Shown here in pieces: positions 1-7,807 of a stretch of 64,000 nucleotides of DNA. The stretch covers positions 372,001 to 436,000 of the forward strand of contig JAFLKK010000004.1 of NCBI GenBank assembly GCA_019163375.1, read 5' to 3'. The notes under the pieces were generated by a model that saw only the letters and a list, made by a program, of their open reading frames with translations, was not told the origin of the DNA and made no database searches. Positions within the stretch are counted from its first letter, which is position 1; each line of letters opens with the position of its first letter. A program made the translations under genes and the position numbers. The stretch comes from Paludibacter sp. (GTDB taxonomy: Bacteria; Bacteroidota; Bacteroidia; Bacteroidales; Paludibacteraceae).

Positions 1-2
1 CA

Positions 3-659
3 ATGGAGAAGGTGCCTGAAATACTCAGGTGCAATCCCTATGTTTTTTACTACAATAAATCTTTGTCGAATAGTGGCTATTATGCACTTATTCTGGTTGA
101 TGGTACAATAGAAGACTACTATCCGCATTACCAAGCCTTGTTGGAAGATTTTAAAGTGCTGGGCGTTGAACTGGATAAAAATGCGGTTAAGATAACCCAA
201 CCAAGATTCTTGACTTTGCCAGAAGAGGGTTTTATGAAAGATAGTTGCGAGGTCTATACAAAGAAAAGTGTTCTGGAAGTAAAAAGATCGGAAACTACAA
301 CAAACATAAAAAGAGATAATGTCAACAATGCGATTATTGATGTCAACTCATTAAGTAAGCTTGAAAAAATTATATGTATTGTTGAAAATGAGAAACTCAA
401 TATAGTTGTTGACCATAAAGCAAATTTTGAAATTCGATGTGTAATTAAAAATATAGCTGGTTCTGGCGATGAGGGTTTTAAATTATATAGACGTGTTATG
501 AACTTTAGACCTGATTATGCAGACAATGCAGTTATTGAAAAATGGAATGCAGATGAAAGATATGGTAACTTTAGCATTGGTACAGCTTATTATCACCTTG
601 CTGAAGCAAGACGAAAAAAGGTATTTCAAACACTGAATAGAAAATTATTGAGAAAATAA
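3..659 (+). CDS. Truncated mobile-element primase-like protein (VirE-N/BT4734-like plus PriCT-2-like)
   Basis: The first ~85 residues (RCNPYVFYYN, YYPHYQALLEDFKVLGVELDK, QPRFLTLPEEGF) resemble the end of the BT4734/VirE N-terminal primase domain found in Bacteroidota mobile elements. That domain typically has a block of the form 'ALxxDFKxLGIELDKsxxDvSRxRF'. Residues ~140-205 (FKLYRRVMNFRPDYAD, KWNADERYGNFSIGTAYYHLAEAR) resemble the PriCT-2 primase C-terminal domain. The frame is open to the window edge, so the ATG at 3 is probably internal and the gene 5'-incomplete. The helicase half usual in this architecture is absent: the frame stops at 659 after a basic tail. It is probably a replication protein or remnant of an integrated element. 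The family call rests on pattern memory only. Confidence 0.6.
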   Translation: MEKVPEILRCNPYVFYYNKSLSNSGYYALILVDGTIEDYYPHYQALLEDFKVLGVELDKNAVKITQPRFLTLPEEGFMKDSCEVYTKKSVLEVKRSETTTNIKRDNVNNAIIDVNSLSKLEKIICIVENEKLNIVVDHKANFEIRCVIKNIAGSGDEGFKLYRRVMNFRPDYADNAVIEKWNADERYGNFSIGTAYYHLAEARRKKVFQTLNRKLLRK

Positions 660-1230
660 AATCATTTATGGATTATTCTGGGTTATCAGAATCTTATTCA
701 ACCGTATGATTATGGTAACAGACAATTATCTAAAACCAGATTAAGTAGTTCAATCTCGATAACAAGAGTGTTATTGAAACTTAGTTGAGTTGTAATTGTC
801 TCGATACCAATATATAAATATATAAAATATATTTATAAAATATAGAAATACAACTTCAACAGCTTTTTAAACAAAAGCATGTCTCGTTGTAATTGGTTAA
901 TGCGTTCTTTTTTTTTACTTCCAATGTAAGTGTCCCTGGGTAATGAGTTTAAGTCAGAGTCTGCTATTCAATTTTTCACATTTCAAAGTTGCTCAAAATG
1001 AGTATCGGTACACTGGGATTTTTTTTTAGTAATTCTTTGTAAATCACTTAACGATTATTTGTGAGTTCTAACATTATTTACTTCCTTTGTTCGTGAATTT
1101 TAAAGTGAATATATGCGAACAACTTGCTCACTTATATGATTTAGTTCGCATGCACGGATGTTAGCGGTCAGGCTAAAAAAAATAACAACGTAAGTATAAA
1201 ATTGAAACGACATATAAAAAACATTACAAA
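660..1230. other. AT-rich intergenic region with repeat copy 1 and a stem-loop
   Basis: No credible gene. It contains direct-repeat copy 1 (704-890). Further on is an 8-bp stem atgcgaac (1113-1120) / gttcgcat (1144-1151) with a 23-nt loop. The motif gttagcggt follows at 1160-1168 and ggctaaaaaaaataa just after. Promoter signals for the gene at 1231 cannot be singled out. Confidence 0.6.
704..890 (+). repeat. 187-bp direct repeat, copy 1
   Basis: It aligns without gaps to 5881-6067, exactly 5177 bp downstream, with about 20 mismatches (about 89% identity by hand count). The most conserved part is 811-840. That stretch holds a 10-bp inverted repeat, tataaatata (813-822) and tatatttata (828-837), with a 5-nt loop. 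Weaker similarity extends left to about 681 and, with indels, right to about 915. The two copies bracket the accessory genes at 1231-5754. Confidence 0.9.
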
Positions 1231-2805
1231 ATGCCCAAATTCATAGAACAAATAATTATTGGATTAGCTGGATTTCTTTTGACAGTTTTCCTTCCTAAGC
1301 ACTTTGTGACTTTAATTAGGGAGTTGATAAAGTTTATTTTTGTTTCACTTATAAAGTATTGGTATTTAACCGTATCTATTTCTGGACTAATCGCTTTCGT
1401 TAATTTCAAAACTAATTATTTATTTCTTGGTCATTTTACATCGTACAAATTTATTTTGATTGTGATTTTTTCGGTGATAATTATTGTTTCAATTATTGCA
1501 TTACTGAGAGAATTATTAAAGATTTATAGCCCAATAAATATTGCAATATATGGTTGTTTCAGTGTCAAAGAAAATGAATATCTAACAATTGATATTGACT
1601 CTGAAAGTTTAAATGAAAAAATTGAGAGTGTCACAGACGAAATCACTTCTTCATTTTATAGTTATAGGAATAAATTCATAAAAACAAACAATATTATCCT
1701 TCCGAAATTTATTTCGATTTTCTTAGGCAATAGTGGACTCAATAAGTTTCTTAGGAAAAGAGTTACAAAAGCTAAACACTTAGCAACGTTGCATTTTATT
1801 CGAGATGTGAATAAGCAGAATATATTGGCTATAATAAATTATGATAAAGCTAATCTTAGTAATCTTGATCCTATCTCGAACGCAGAAAGGTTAATAAACA
1901 ATCTTTCGTCAGATAACGATCTAAACTGCTCTAAAATAATCGAATTGACTGTAAAAGTTTATTTACTTTTATTTGGACAGTCTTTGACGGACTTAATGCT
2001 TGATGCAAAAAAATATAAAGACATTCGTTACATTTTAGATGACACAGAAAAACTAATAACTAGCATTAGAACAGATGCTGAAAATCTTTCAATTTCGCAC
2101 AAATCTTCTGTAGATAACTTCCTTAACTTTTGGACTAGCTATGTAGAAAGATATAAAGCTATCCTATTATTAGAGCAAAAGCAATTTTCAGGTGCAGTTC
2201 AACATATTATAAAATCGACAATTTTAAATCCCTATTTTCCATACGACAATTACATTTCCTTAAAGTATGATTTTACGAAAAAATACGGAATTGCTTTGAC
2301 CCCAGCTGTCAATAAAACAAGTAAAGAACTTGAAATACAAATTGATGACAAGGCAAATGACAATGTAAAAGATGAATTATTAAAACAAGTTCAATATGCT
2401 GAGACGTCATTCAACTATGAAATAATTAAAAATATTCTGCAAAATGACAATTCGGACCAAATTGTAGAATTATTATTAAGTGAGTTTGAGAAACTTGACA
2501 AAAATAATCCCTTCATATTACTGACTATTAGTGAGGTTGTTAAGTACATGAAGAAAGGAACACAGAAGTTCAATGAAATCTATGTTGAGAGATTTGACGA
2601 AAGTATTGAACTTCTTAGAGAAATTCTAAAACTTGACAGTGATTTTCCTTTAGTTAATACAAAATTAGGGTTGATGATAACATTCAAGGGTATGCACTTA
2701 GGAAATGAACAACTTATTGAAGAAGGAATTAAAGAATATGCAAAGGGAATGCATTTTATGTCTGAACTTGGATTTGAAACGAACGAAAAAAGCCCGAACC
2801 GCTAA
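1231..2805 (+). CDS. Membrane-anchored protein with probable TPR-like C-terminal part, function unknown
   Basis: This 524-residue protein has hydrophobic helices at about residues 5-22, 38-60 and 68-88, followed by a long soluble region. The soluble part is rich in Leu, Asn, Glu and Lys. Its C-terminal ~130 residues (NNPFILLTISEVVKYMKKG, then ELLREILKLDSDFPLVNTKLGLM, then EEGIKEYAKGMHFM) look like degenerate helix-turn-helix TPR units. I recognise no named family. The ATG at 1231 follows an AT-rich leader, as usual in this phylum. The gene is bracketed by the inverted 9-mers gttagcggt (1160-1168) and accgctaac (2798-2806), the second overlapping the stop codon, which gives a cassette-like layout. 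Orphan accessory gene; a role in defence or stress cannot be shown. Confidence 0.7.
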   Translation: MPKFIEQIIIGLAGFLLTVFLPKHFVTLIRELIKFIFVSLIKYWYLTVSISGLIAFVNFKTNYLFLGHFTSYKFILIVIFSVIIIVSIIALLRELLKIYSPINIAIYGCFSVKENEYLTIDIDSESLNEKIESVTDEITSSFYSYRNKFIKTNNIILPKFISIFLGNSGLNKFLRKRVTKAKHLATLHFIRDVNKQNILAIINYDKANLSNLDPISNAERLINNLSSDNDLNCSKIIELTVKVYLLLFGQSLTDLMLDAKKYKDIRYILDDTEKLITSIRTDAENLSISHKSSVDNFLNFWTSYVERYKAILLLEQKQFSGAVQHIIKSTILNPYFPYDNYISLKYDFTKKYGIALTPAVNKTSKELEIQIDDKANDNVKDELLKQVQYAETSFNYEIIKNILQNDNSDQIVELLLSEFEKLDKNNPFILLTISEVVKYMKKGTQKFNEIYVERFDESIELLREILKLDSDFPLVNTKLGLMITFKGMHLGNEQLIEEGIKEYAKGMHFMSELGFETNEKSPNR

Positions 2806-3115
2806 CACACGTCGTCGTTATGTGCAAGTGAAAAAAAACAGATAAATGATAGGGATAAGATTTGTGGGTATACGTTGAGTTAAAAAAGTCTCTGCATTTA
2901 TGACGAAAACGAATTATTGTATTAAAGGTTTATTGGTTTTTCCTGAGTATAGAAATTTAGTAATTGGGGAGCAGCTTCTTGAGTATATAAAAGACTATTC
3001 AGAGGTTTAGAGAGCAAATATAATGCAATAGCACGAGAAAAACGTAAATAAAAACTTCCTTGGTTTATTTTTCCAATAGTACACATAAATCTTATAAAAA
3101 CACCATATCTAAGCA
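2806..3115. other. Intergenic region without recognisable features
   Basis: It opens with the end of the accgctaac motif and then AT-rich sequence. I see no RNA gene or terminator, and no ORF I would defend. A sequence gttgagt at 2874-2880 fits the GTTRRRY pattern of integron core sites, but no convincing paired arm was found. Confidence 0.4.
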
Positions 3116-3763
3116 ATGGACAAGAAAATTGAACAGATTTTAAATAATAATTTTGTAGCTTTCTTTCAAGAGGGTCTCACTTTTAAAAATGTAGACGAAT
3201 TAGAAAAGGTGATTAATCGAATAATTCAAAATGAAGAAGTCTCAGATATTGATATTCATCAAGCAATGTTAGATTATGCGAGAATATATGAGTTGTTCCG
3301 TCCTGATAGGATAAGAAACGAAGATTATTATTGGGGCACAAGTAATTTGAATGATATATTTTCAATATTATACAGACATTTGGGTGTACATCAATCAATT
3401 GTATTCTCAAAATTCGGGTATTCTAGTCCATTTAAATATACTGGTAGACAAAGAATAAATTGCAATGATTTTTATCGTTTATCTGATATTAAAAGAATTA
3501 GTCAGTGTATAAAAAAAACTATTGGACAAAAAGCCACAGAACTATACACAATTCTAGATGATAGTATCAGTGATTACCATACGCAATTATATATAAAAAA
3601 ATATGTCAAGCTATTGTTAAACTCAGAGTCAGTCAATATCAAATTTCCTAACAATTCATCAAGAACAATAAAGGTAAACGAACAAATCATTCTTATAGAA
3701 AGTGAGAGGACTTTTAGAGACGAGATCTTAAAAATAAATTCTCTTTTTCTTCCTTGCATATAA
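3116..3763 (+). CDS. Hypothetical protein, probably co-transcribed with the DUF4041 gene
   Basis: A 215-residue soluble protein with no signal peptide or membrane segment. It is rich in Ile, Asn, Tyr and Arg; the middle carries YELFRPDRIRNEDYYWG and the C-terminus contains a short predicted beta-rich stretch. I do not recognise a family. Its stop lies about 60 bp before the ATG of the DUF4041/T5orf172 gene, and the downstream frame is open back through the overlap, so the two are probably one transcript. The ATG at 3116 follows an AT-rich leader. The pairing suggests a functional partner of the nuclease-like protein, which is inference only. Confidence 0.65.
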   Translation: MDKKIEQILNNNFVAFFQEGLTFKNVDELEKVINRIIQNEEVSDIDIHQAMLDYARIYELFRPDRIRNEDYYWGTSNLNDIFSILYRHLGVHQSIVFSKFGYSSPFKYTGRQRINCNDFYRLSDIKRISQCIKKTIGQKATELYTILDDSISDYHTQLYIKKYVKLLLNSESVNIKFPNNSSRTIKVNEQIILIESERTFRDEILKINSLFLPCI

Positions 3764-3825
3764 AGCCTATAAATAAGATCAAATTCATTTTAGATAGAGA
3801 GGATAAGTATAAATCACCTGATTTT

Positions 3826-5169
3826 ATGAGTATATTTAACAAACAAAGAAAAAGATATTTAGCTCAAATTGAAAAGTTGGAACTAGATCATCAGAAAGCA
3901 TTAACCAATATTGAAGAGTTGAAAAATCAATTAAATTCTTCAAAATTTAAAAAGCTTGAACAAGATTATCAGAACGCTTTATCTGTTTACAAAGAACTTA
4001 AAAAGGAAATTGATATTTTGCAAGGGAAATTAGACTTTTCCGATTTTGGATTTGATGACCCATTATTTCTATTTGAAAGATCAGAGGATTATAAAACAAA
4101 ACAAAATGAAATAAACTGGCAACTTTTTCGATTGCATTCCACAAATAAAGCTACAGAATTTTGCGAACCAAACGTAAATAAATGTATAAAAGATAGTTGG
4201 ATAAAAAGTGGGTCAACTGATTTAAATAGAACATTGATTGTATTTTCATTTAACATTGAGTGTATCTCATTGTTAAAAGACATTAGATGGAATAATTTTG
4301 AGGCTATAATAAAAAAATTCCATAGAATTTATAAATACATGAATCAGTTAGGCAAAAACTATTGCACTCAAATAACTAAAGAATACTTTGATTTGCAGGA
4401 GCAAGTACTTCATCTTGAATTTGAATATCAAAATAAGGTTTATCAAGAAAAGGAAGAAGCACGAATGATTAAAGAAGAAAGACGTGAAGAAGAAAAAGCT
4501 CTTCGGGAAATTGAAAGAGAACGAAAAAAAGCAGAACAGGAGGAAATCTATTATTCAAAAGCTCTTATTAAGGTAAAGAAAGAAATAGAGAATGCAACTG
4601 GAACCAAATATGATTTACTCTTGGAGAAAATAAATTATTTAGAAACCGAATTATTAGAAGCAAAAGAAAACAAAGAGAGAGCAATATCTATGGCACAACA
4701 GACACGTAGAGGGTATGTTTATGTCATTTCAAATATAGGATCTTTTGGTCATAATATATTTAAAATTGGTATGACAAGAAGATTAGATCCAACTGATAGA
4801 GTAAGAGAACTTAGTAATGCATCTGTACCGTTCGGATATGATATTCATGCTATGATATATTCAGAAGATGCTCCTATGCTTGAAACAAAGCTTCACAACG
4901 CTTTTGAAGATAAAAAAGTCAACGCCATTAATGGTCGGAAAGAGTTCTTTAAAGTACAATTAGATAACATCGAAAAAGTAGTAAGAGAAAGCGGTATTGT
5001 AGTTGATTTTATAAAATTGCCTGAAGCTAGAGACTACAGGGAAAGTCTATCAATTCAAAATAAAGCCACTAATACAAATTTAAATTATATTTTAGAACAT
5101 AAAGCAATTGTTAAATATCCAAAGTCCATATTCAATTTTCAAGTTATTGACTCCGTCGATCTCGAATGA
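3826..5169 (+). CDS. DUF4041 / T5orf172 (GIY-YIG-like) coiled-coil protein
   Basis: The protein begins with a coiled coil (~1-55). A DUF4041-like central region follows (NKCIKDSW, ECISLLKDIRWNNFEAIIKKFHRIYKYMNQLG), then a highly charged coiled coil (~205-290). Residues ~296-385 match the T5orf172/Mug113 branch of the GIY-YIG fold: GYVYVIS, FKIGMTRRLDPTDRVRELSNASVPF, LETKLHNAF and RKEFFKV. Such proteins occur on phages and genomic islands; the C-terminal domain is nuclease-like, but activity is unproven. The frame is open upstream to a TTG at 3754 that overlaps the previous gene; I prefer the ATG at 3826 because TTG starts are rare here. Lies inside the segment flanked by the 187-bp repeats. 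Confidence 0.8.
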   Translation: MSIFNKQRKRYLAQIEKLELDHQKALTNIEELKNQLNSSKFKKLEQDYQNALSVYKELKKEIDILQGKLDFSDFGFDDPLFLFERSEDYKTKQNEINWQLFRLHSTNKATEFCEPNVNKCIKDSWIKSGSTDLNRTLIVFSFNIECISLLKDIRWNNFEAIIKKFHRIYKYMNQLGKNYCTQITKEYFDLQEQVLHLEFEYQNKVYQEKEEARMIKEERREEEKALREIERERKKAEQEEIYYSKALIKVKKEIENATGTKYDLLLEKINYLETELLEAKENKERAISMAQQTRRGYVYVISNIGSFGHNIFKIGMTRRLDPTDRVRELSNASVPFGYDIHAMIYSEDAPMLETKLHNAFEDKKVNAINGRKEFFKVQLDNIEKVVRESGIVVDFIKLPEARDYRESLSIQNKATNTNLNYILEHKAIVKYPKSIFNFQVIDSVDLE

Positions 5170-5230
5170 TATTAGAAAAAGTCGGTAAATCAACACAATA
5201 GAACAAAACACCAAGCACATAATATTCGCC

Positions 5231-5400
5231 TATGTATTTGGCAGGCTTATAATCGCTTAGCTGGTTATTTGCCCGCGGTTATCTTGTCTCAGTGCGACAG
5301 GATTGTCGCCCGCATTCACTTTGTCGTTTCACGACAGCGAACGCTCCCGCAAACCGCAGGTGCGCATAGTCTCAGTCGTAAGGGGGAGTAAGGCTAAAAA
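5231..5400. other. GC-rich structured intergenic element
   Basis: This GC-rich patch sits in AT-rich flanks. An outer arm cccgcggtt (5272-5280) pairs with aaccgcagg (5352-5360) with one mismatch. Inside are three small hairpins: gcgaca/tgtcgc (5294-5299/5304-5309), tgtcg/cgaca (5322-5326/5332-5336) and agcg/cgct (5336-5339/5342-5345). The octamer gtctcagt occurs at 5286 and again near 5369. It ends with ggctaaaaaaataaaa just before the next gene, resembling the leader of the gene at 1231. Could be a recombination site or a structured leader; undetermined. Confidence 0.5.
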
Positions 5401-5418
5401 AATAAAATATAGACTAAA

Positions 5419-5754
5419 ATGGGAACACAAGAACAAGATAATTACTTAAATGCAACTCTGTACGAGAACTTTTTAGAAAGAGCATTTCAACACGATAGAC
5501 GAATTAGAAGAGGACATTTACAAGAATTAAGAAACTTGATGAATGCCGAAAATGGAATTTCTTCAACTTATCTTGGAAGTCAGGAAAAACAACTAAAAGA
5601 AGTCAAACAAAGACTTTTAAAAGCTATTGAAATTTTCATATCTATTCAACCTGAAAACGAAGAATTGTTTAAATTAATAGATTTGGTTAATTGCTCCTGT
5701 AACTCAACGGATATTATCATAATAGTTGAAAAGGGTCTGGACTGTACGAAATAG
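5419..5754 (+). CDS. Small hypothetical protein
   Basis: A 111-residue soluble, mostly helical protein with a charged middle (RAFQHDRRIRRGHLQELRNLM) and Cys near the C-terminus (NCSCNS). No family recognised. The ATG at 5419 comes directly after ggctaaaaaaataaaatata, a leader like that before the gene at 1231, which suggests both genes arrived as similar units. Repeat copy 2 begins about 125 bp downstream. Composition is AT-rich like the rest of the island. A real gene is likely from the clean protein-like composition, but nothing supports a function. Confidence 0.55.
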   Translation: MGTQEQDNYLNATLYENFLERAFQHDRRIRRGHLQELRNLMNAENGISSTYLGSQEKQLKEVKQRLLKAIEIFISIQPENEELFKLIDLVNCSCNSTDIIIIVEKGLDCTK

Positions 5755-5880
5755 TCTCTGGATTAAAAACATGACTTTGGTTTCATTTTATGCTTGATTT
5801 TGAATAATTTAGTATGTAAGTTCTCTTCATATTGCGACTGCTAAAATAGTTTATTAAGGTTATCCAAATTATGTTTTTTA

Positions 5881-6067
5881 GTATGATTCTGATAATATAC
5901 AGTTATCTAAAATTAAATTAAGTCGTTTGATCTCGATAACAAGAGTGTTATTCAAACTTAGTTAAGGTGTATTTGTCTTGATACCAATATATAAATATAT
6001 AAAATATATTTATAAAAGATAGAAATACAACTTCAACAGCTTTTTGAACAAAAGCCTGTTTCGTTGT
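5881..6067 (+). repeat. 187-bp direct repeat, copy 2
   Basis: Same orientation as copy 1 (704-890), ungapped over 187 bp with about 20 mismatches. The AT hairpin arms fall at 5990-5999 and 6005-6014 and are identical to those in copy 1. It lies downstream of the last small gene of the bracketed segment. Confidence 0.9.
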
Positions 6068-6684
6068 TGAGAATAATACGTCTTTTTTTGATATTATATA
6101 CAGTTATTGTCAATAACGCTTATCTTAAAAGAACTTCTTTTATAATGTATTTCAAATTAAGTCATTATATTCAATCTGACTTGAAAGTTTTTATAATAAT
6201 AGTAGATCTGGAAGCATATCAATAAAAATACCAAAGAACTTTATTTAAGAATGATTGAATAATTCGGATTGTAAGGTCTGAAAACTTACTATTTTCCCAG
6301 TGTTTCAGAAATTGACAAACGATTCATTTCTCTATCCGTTATCACATATCACTTTTATCTGATTGACAATACATTAGCCGTTTTTATAAATGCGCCTTAT
6401 TGAACGTTAAATTTTGAGGTGAAAAACAGTCAAAAATGCACCTATTTTCCACCATTCTTGTAGTCAATTTTGCTCTGCTTGTTATTTCCAACCATATAAC
6501 ACACTTGCTGAAAAATTACAGGTTAATTCTGTAGATTTCAAAATTTATTTGAAAATTTTTTTAAGGGTCGGTCAATTTATAATCAGCCAGAGTTTTTTCT
6601 AAAAACGAAAGGTCAGATTCTGGAAGATTTGGTTTTTTAAAATTTAAAAATTTTCGGACTCATCCGTCAGCCCCAAAACAACCA

Positions 6685-6732
6685 CCCCCACCAGCCCTTC
6701 CAAGATGGGGGACTCCCATCAGGTAGTCCTAC
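6685..6732. other. Mutually exclusive hairpins in a GC-rich patch
   Basis: ccccca (6685-6690) can pair with tggggg (6706-6711). Alternatively gatggg (6704-6709) can pair with cccatc (6715-6720). A third small stem, ggta/tacc, follows. The arms overlap, so the first two cannot form together. No T-run follows, so this is not a standard terminator. Confidence 0.4.
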
Positions 6733-6978
6733 CCCTTACCAACCGAAACACAATTGCCAAACTTTAATATCAAATAAATAATTGCCAACAACAATGCTGG
6801 CAAACTAAATTTGTGTCATTTTAAAAATGTATCAATATAATCTTTGAAAAGTTGTTTTGATACTCTATTGAATGTGTCAGTCTAACTTAAAAGATTAAAT
6901 TGATATTACTCTAAAAGAATTTTGGAATTTAATGCTGAAAATCATATTACAAGCTATTTATATTTAAATTACAGTAAT

Positions 6979-7365
6979 ATGAAAAATAATGAGACTGATT
7001 TCATTGAAAGAAAAGAACAAATTGTGAAAAATATCTTGGATCTATTCAGTAGGTATGAATTAGAAGAAGACACAAAACTTATTGCAGTATGTGAACACAA
7101 TACACTCACTGATGAAAAAATGAGATTGCTTTATGAAAATCAAAAGATTCTTATTTTAGAAAATGGTTTTCAATATCTTTCAACTCGTGATAAACTAATA
7201 GTGATTGCAGCAAGCATTAAAGTTCATCACCAAATAACAGGAGGACTTATTCCAGTGTACGGAGAAATTTTACATTACGAGCTAGTTAACAAAAGCAAAT
7301 ATAAAAACAATATACCTTTTGGCATTGATGGGAAACTTAGACAAGAAAGTATCCACGAAATATAA
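6979..7365 (+). CDS. Hypothetical protein of the accessory island
   Basis: From the ATG at 6979 the protein is 128 residues; the frame is also open to a TTG at 6922, which would add 19 residues. It is soluble with no signal peptide. Helical, charged N-terminal part (DFIERKEQIVKNILDLFSRYELEEDTKLIAVCEHNTLTDEK), then a more hydrophobic middle (KLIVIAASIKVHHQITGG). No family recognised. It faces a convergent small gene across a hairpin terminator at 7414-7447. The start is uncertain because neither candidate has a clear ribosome-binding signal. Confidence 0.55.
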   Translation: MKNNETDFIERKEQIVKNILDLFSRYELEEDTKLIAVCEHNTLTDEKMRLLYENQKILILENGFQYLSTRDKLIVIAASIKVHHQITGGLIPVYGEILHYELVNKSKYKNNIPFGIDGKLRQESIHEI

Positions 7366-7413
7366 ACCTTATCGTTTTAATCAATTATTGATATATGTAT
7401 TGTTTTGAAAAAT

Positions 7414-7447
7414 AAAGCCCCAAATCCAATCATGGAAATGGGGCTTT
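7414..7447. terminator. Bidirectional intrinsic terminator
   Basis: A perfect 9-bp stem aaagcccca (7414-7422) / tggggcttt (7439-7447) lies between convergent genes ending at 7365 and 7464. A/T-rich flanks on both sides fit a shared terminator. Confidence 0.75.
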
Positions 7448-7463
7448 AAACATAGTAATTTGG

Positions 7464-7784
7464 TTAGTTTGTTTTTGAGTATTCAGCTCTCACTGATTCA
7501 TTATAATTCACTACCATTTCCACCCGATAATCAATAACCTCAATCAACTGGTCAAAGTATAAGTCAGTGATTGTTTCAATCACATCATTTCCATATGTAA
7601 GAATCTCCACATTGAATAAGTCAAGACCCTCATTATATAATACAGCTACTTTACCTTTGTGTTTAAACCCGTTTACATTGAATCTAAGACCATTTTCTAA
7701 TGCAACTGGGCTGTTGAACCCCCATGAGAATATCACAGGCATATTGGTTTTAAGAATGCTGATAATATATTTTGCCATTTCCAT
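7464..7784 (-). CDS. Small hypothetical protein next to the resolvase
   Basis: A 106-residue protein with alternating hydrophobic strands (PVIFSWGFNSPVALENGLRFNVNGFKHKGKVAVLYNEGLDLFNVEIL), suggesting a small beta-rich fold. It then has a charged helical C-terminus. No signal peptide. Read in the same direction as the serine resolvase, starting 24 bp after its stop, so probably co-transcribed. Similar small beta-rich proteins occur on Bacteroidota plasmids and elements, but I cannot name the family. Confidence 0.6.
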   Translation of the reverse strand: MEMAKYIISILKTNMPVIFSWGFNSPVALENGLRFNVNGFKHKGKVAVLYNEGLDLFNVEILTYGNDVIETITDLYFDQLIEVIDYRVEMVVNYNESVRAEYSKTN

Positions 7785-7807
7785 AATCGTTTTTTTTAAT
7801 GGTTTAT

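Larger units (their letters stand above)
5755..6978. other. Long AT-rich intergenic region with repeat copy 2 and a hairpin cluster
   Basis: About 1.2 kb without a defensible gene. It holds repeat copy 2 (5881-6067) and a small GC-rich hairpin cluster (6685-6732). The remainder is low-complexity AT-rich DNA. It may be decayed element sequence; I could not identify any remnant protein. Confidence 0.6.

Noticed and set aside
2922-3116. 64-residue minus-strand frame overlapping the spacer at 2806-3115
   Set aside because: Opposite strand to both neighbours, ends in low-complexity sequence, no sign of a protein family.
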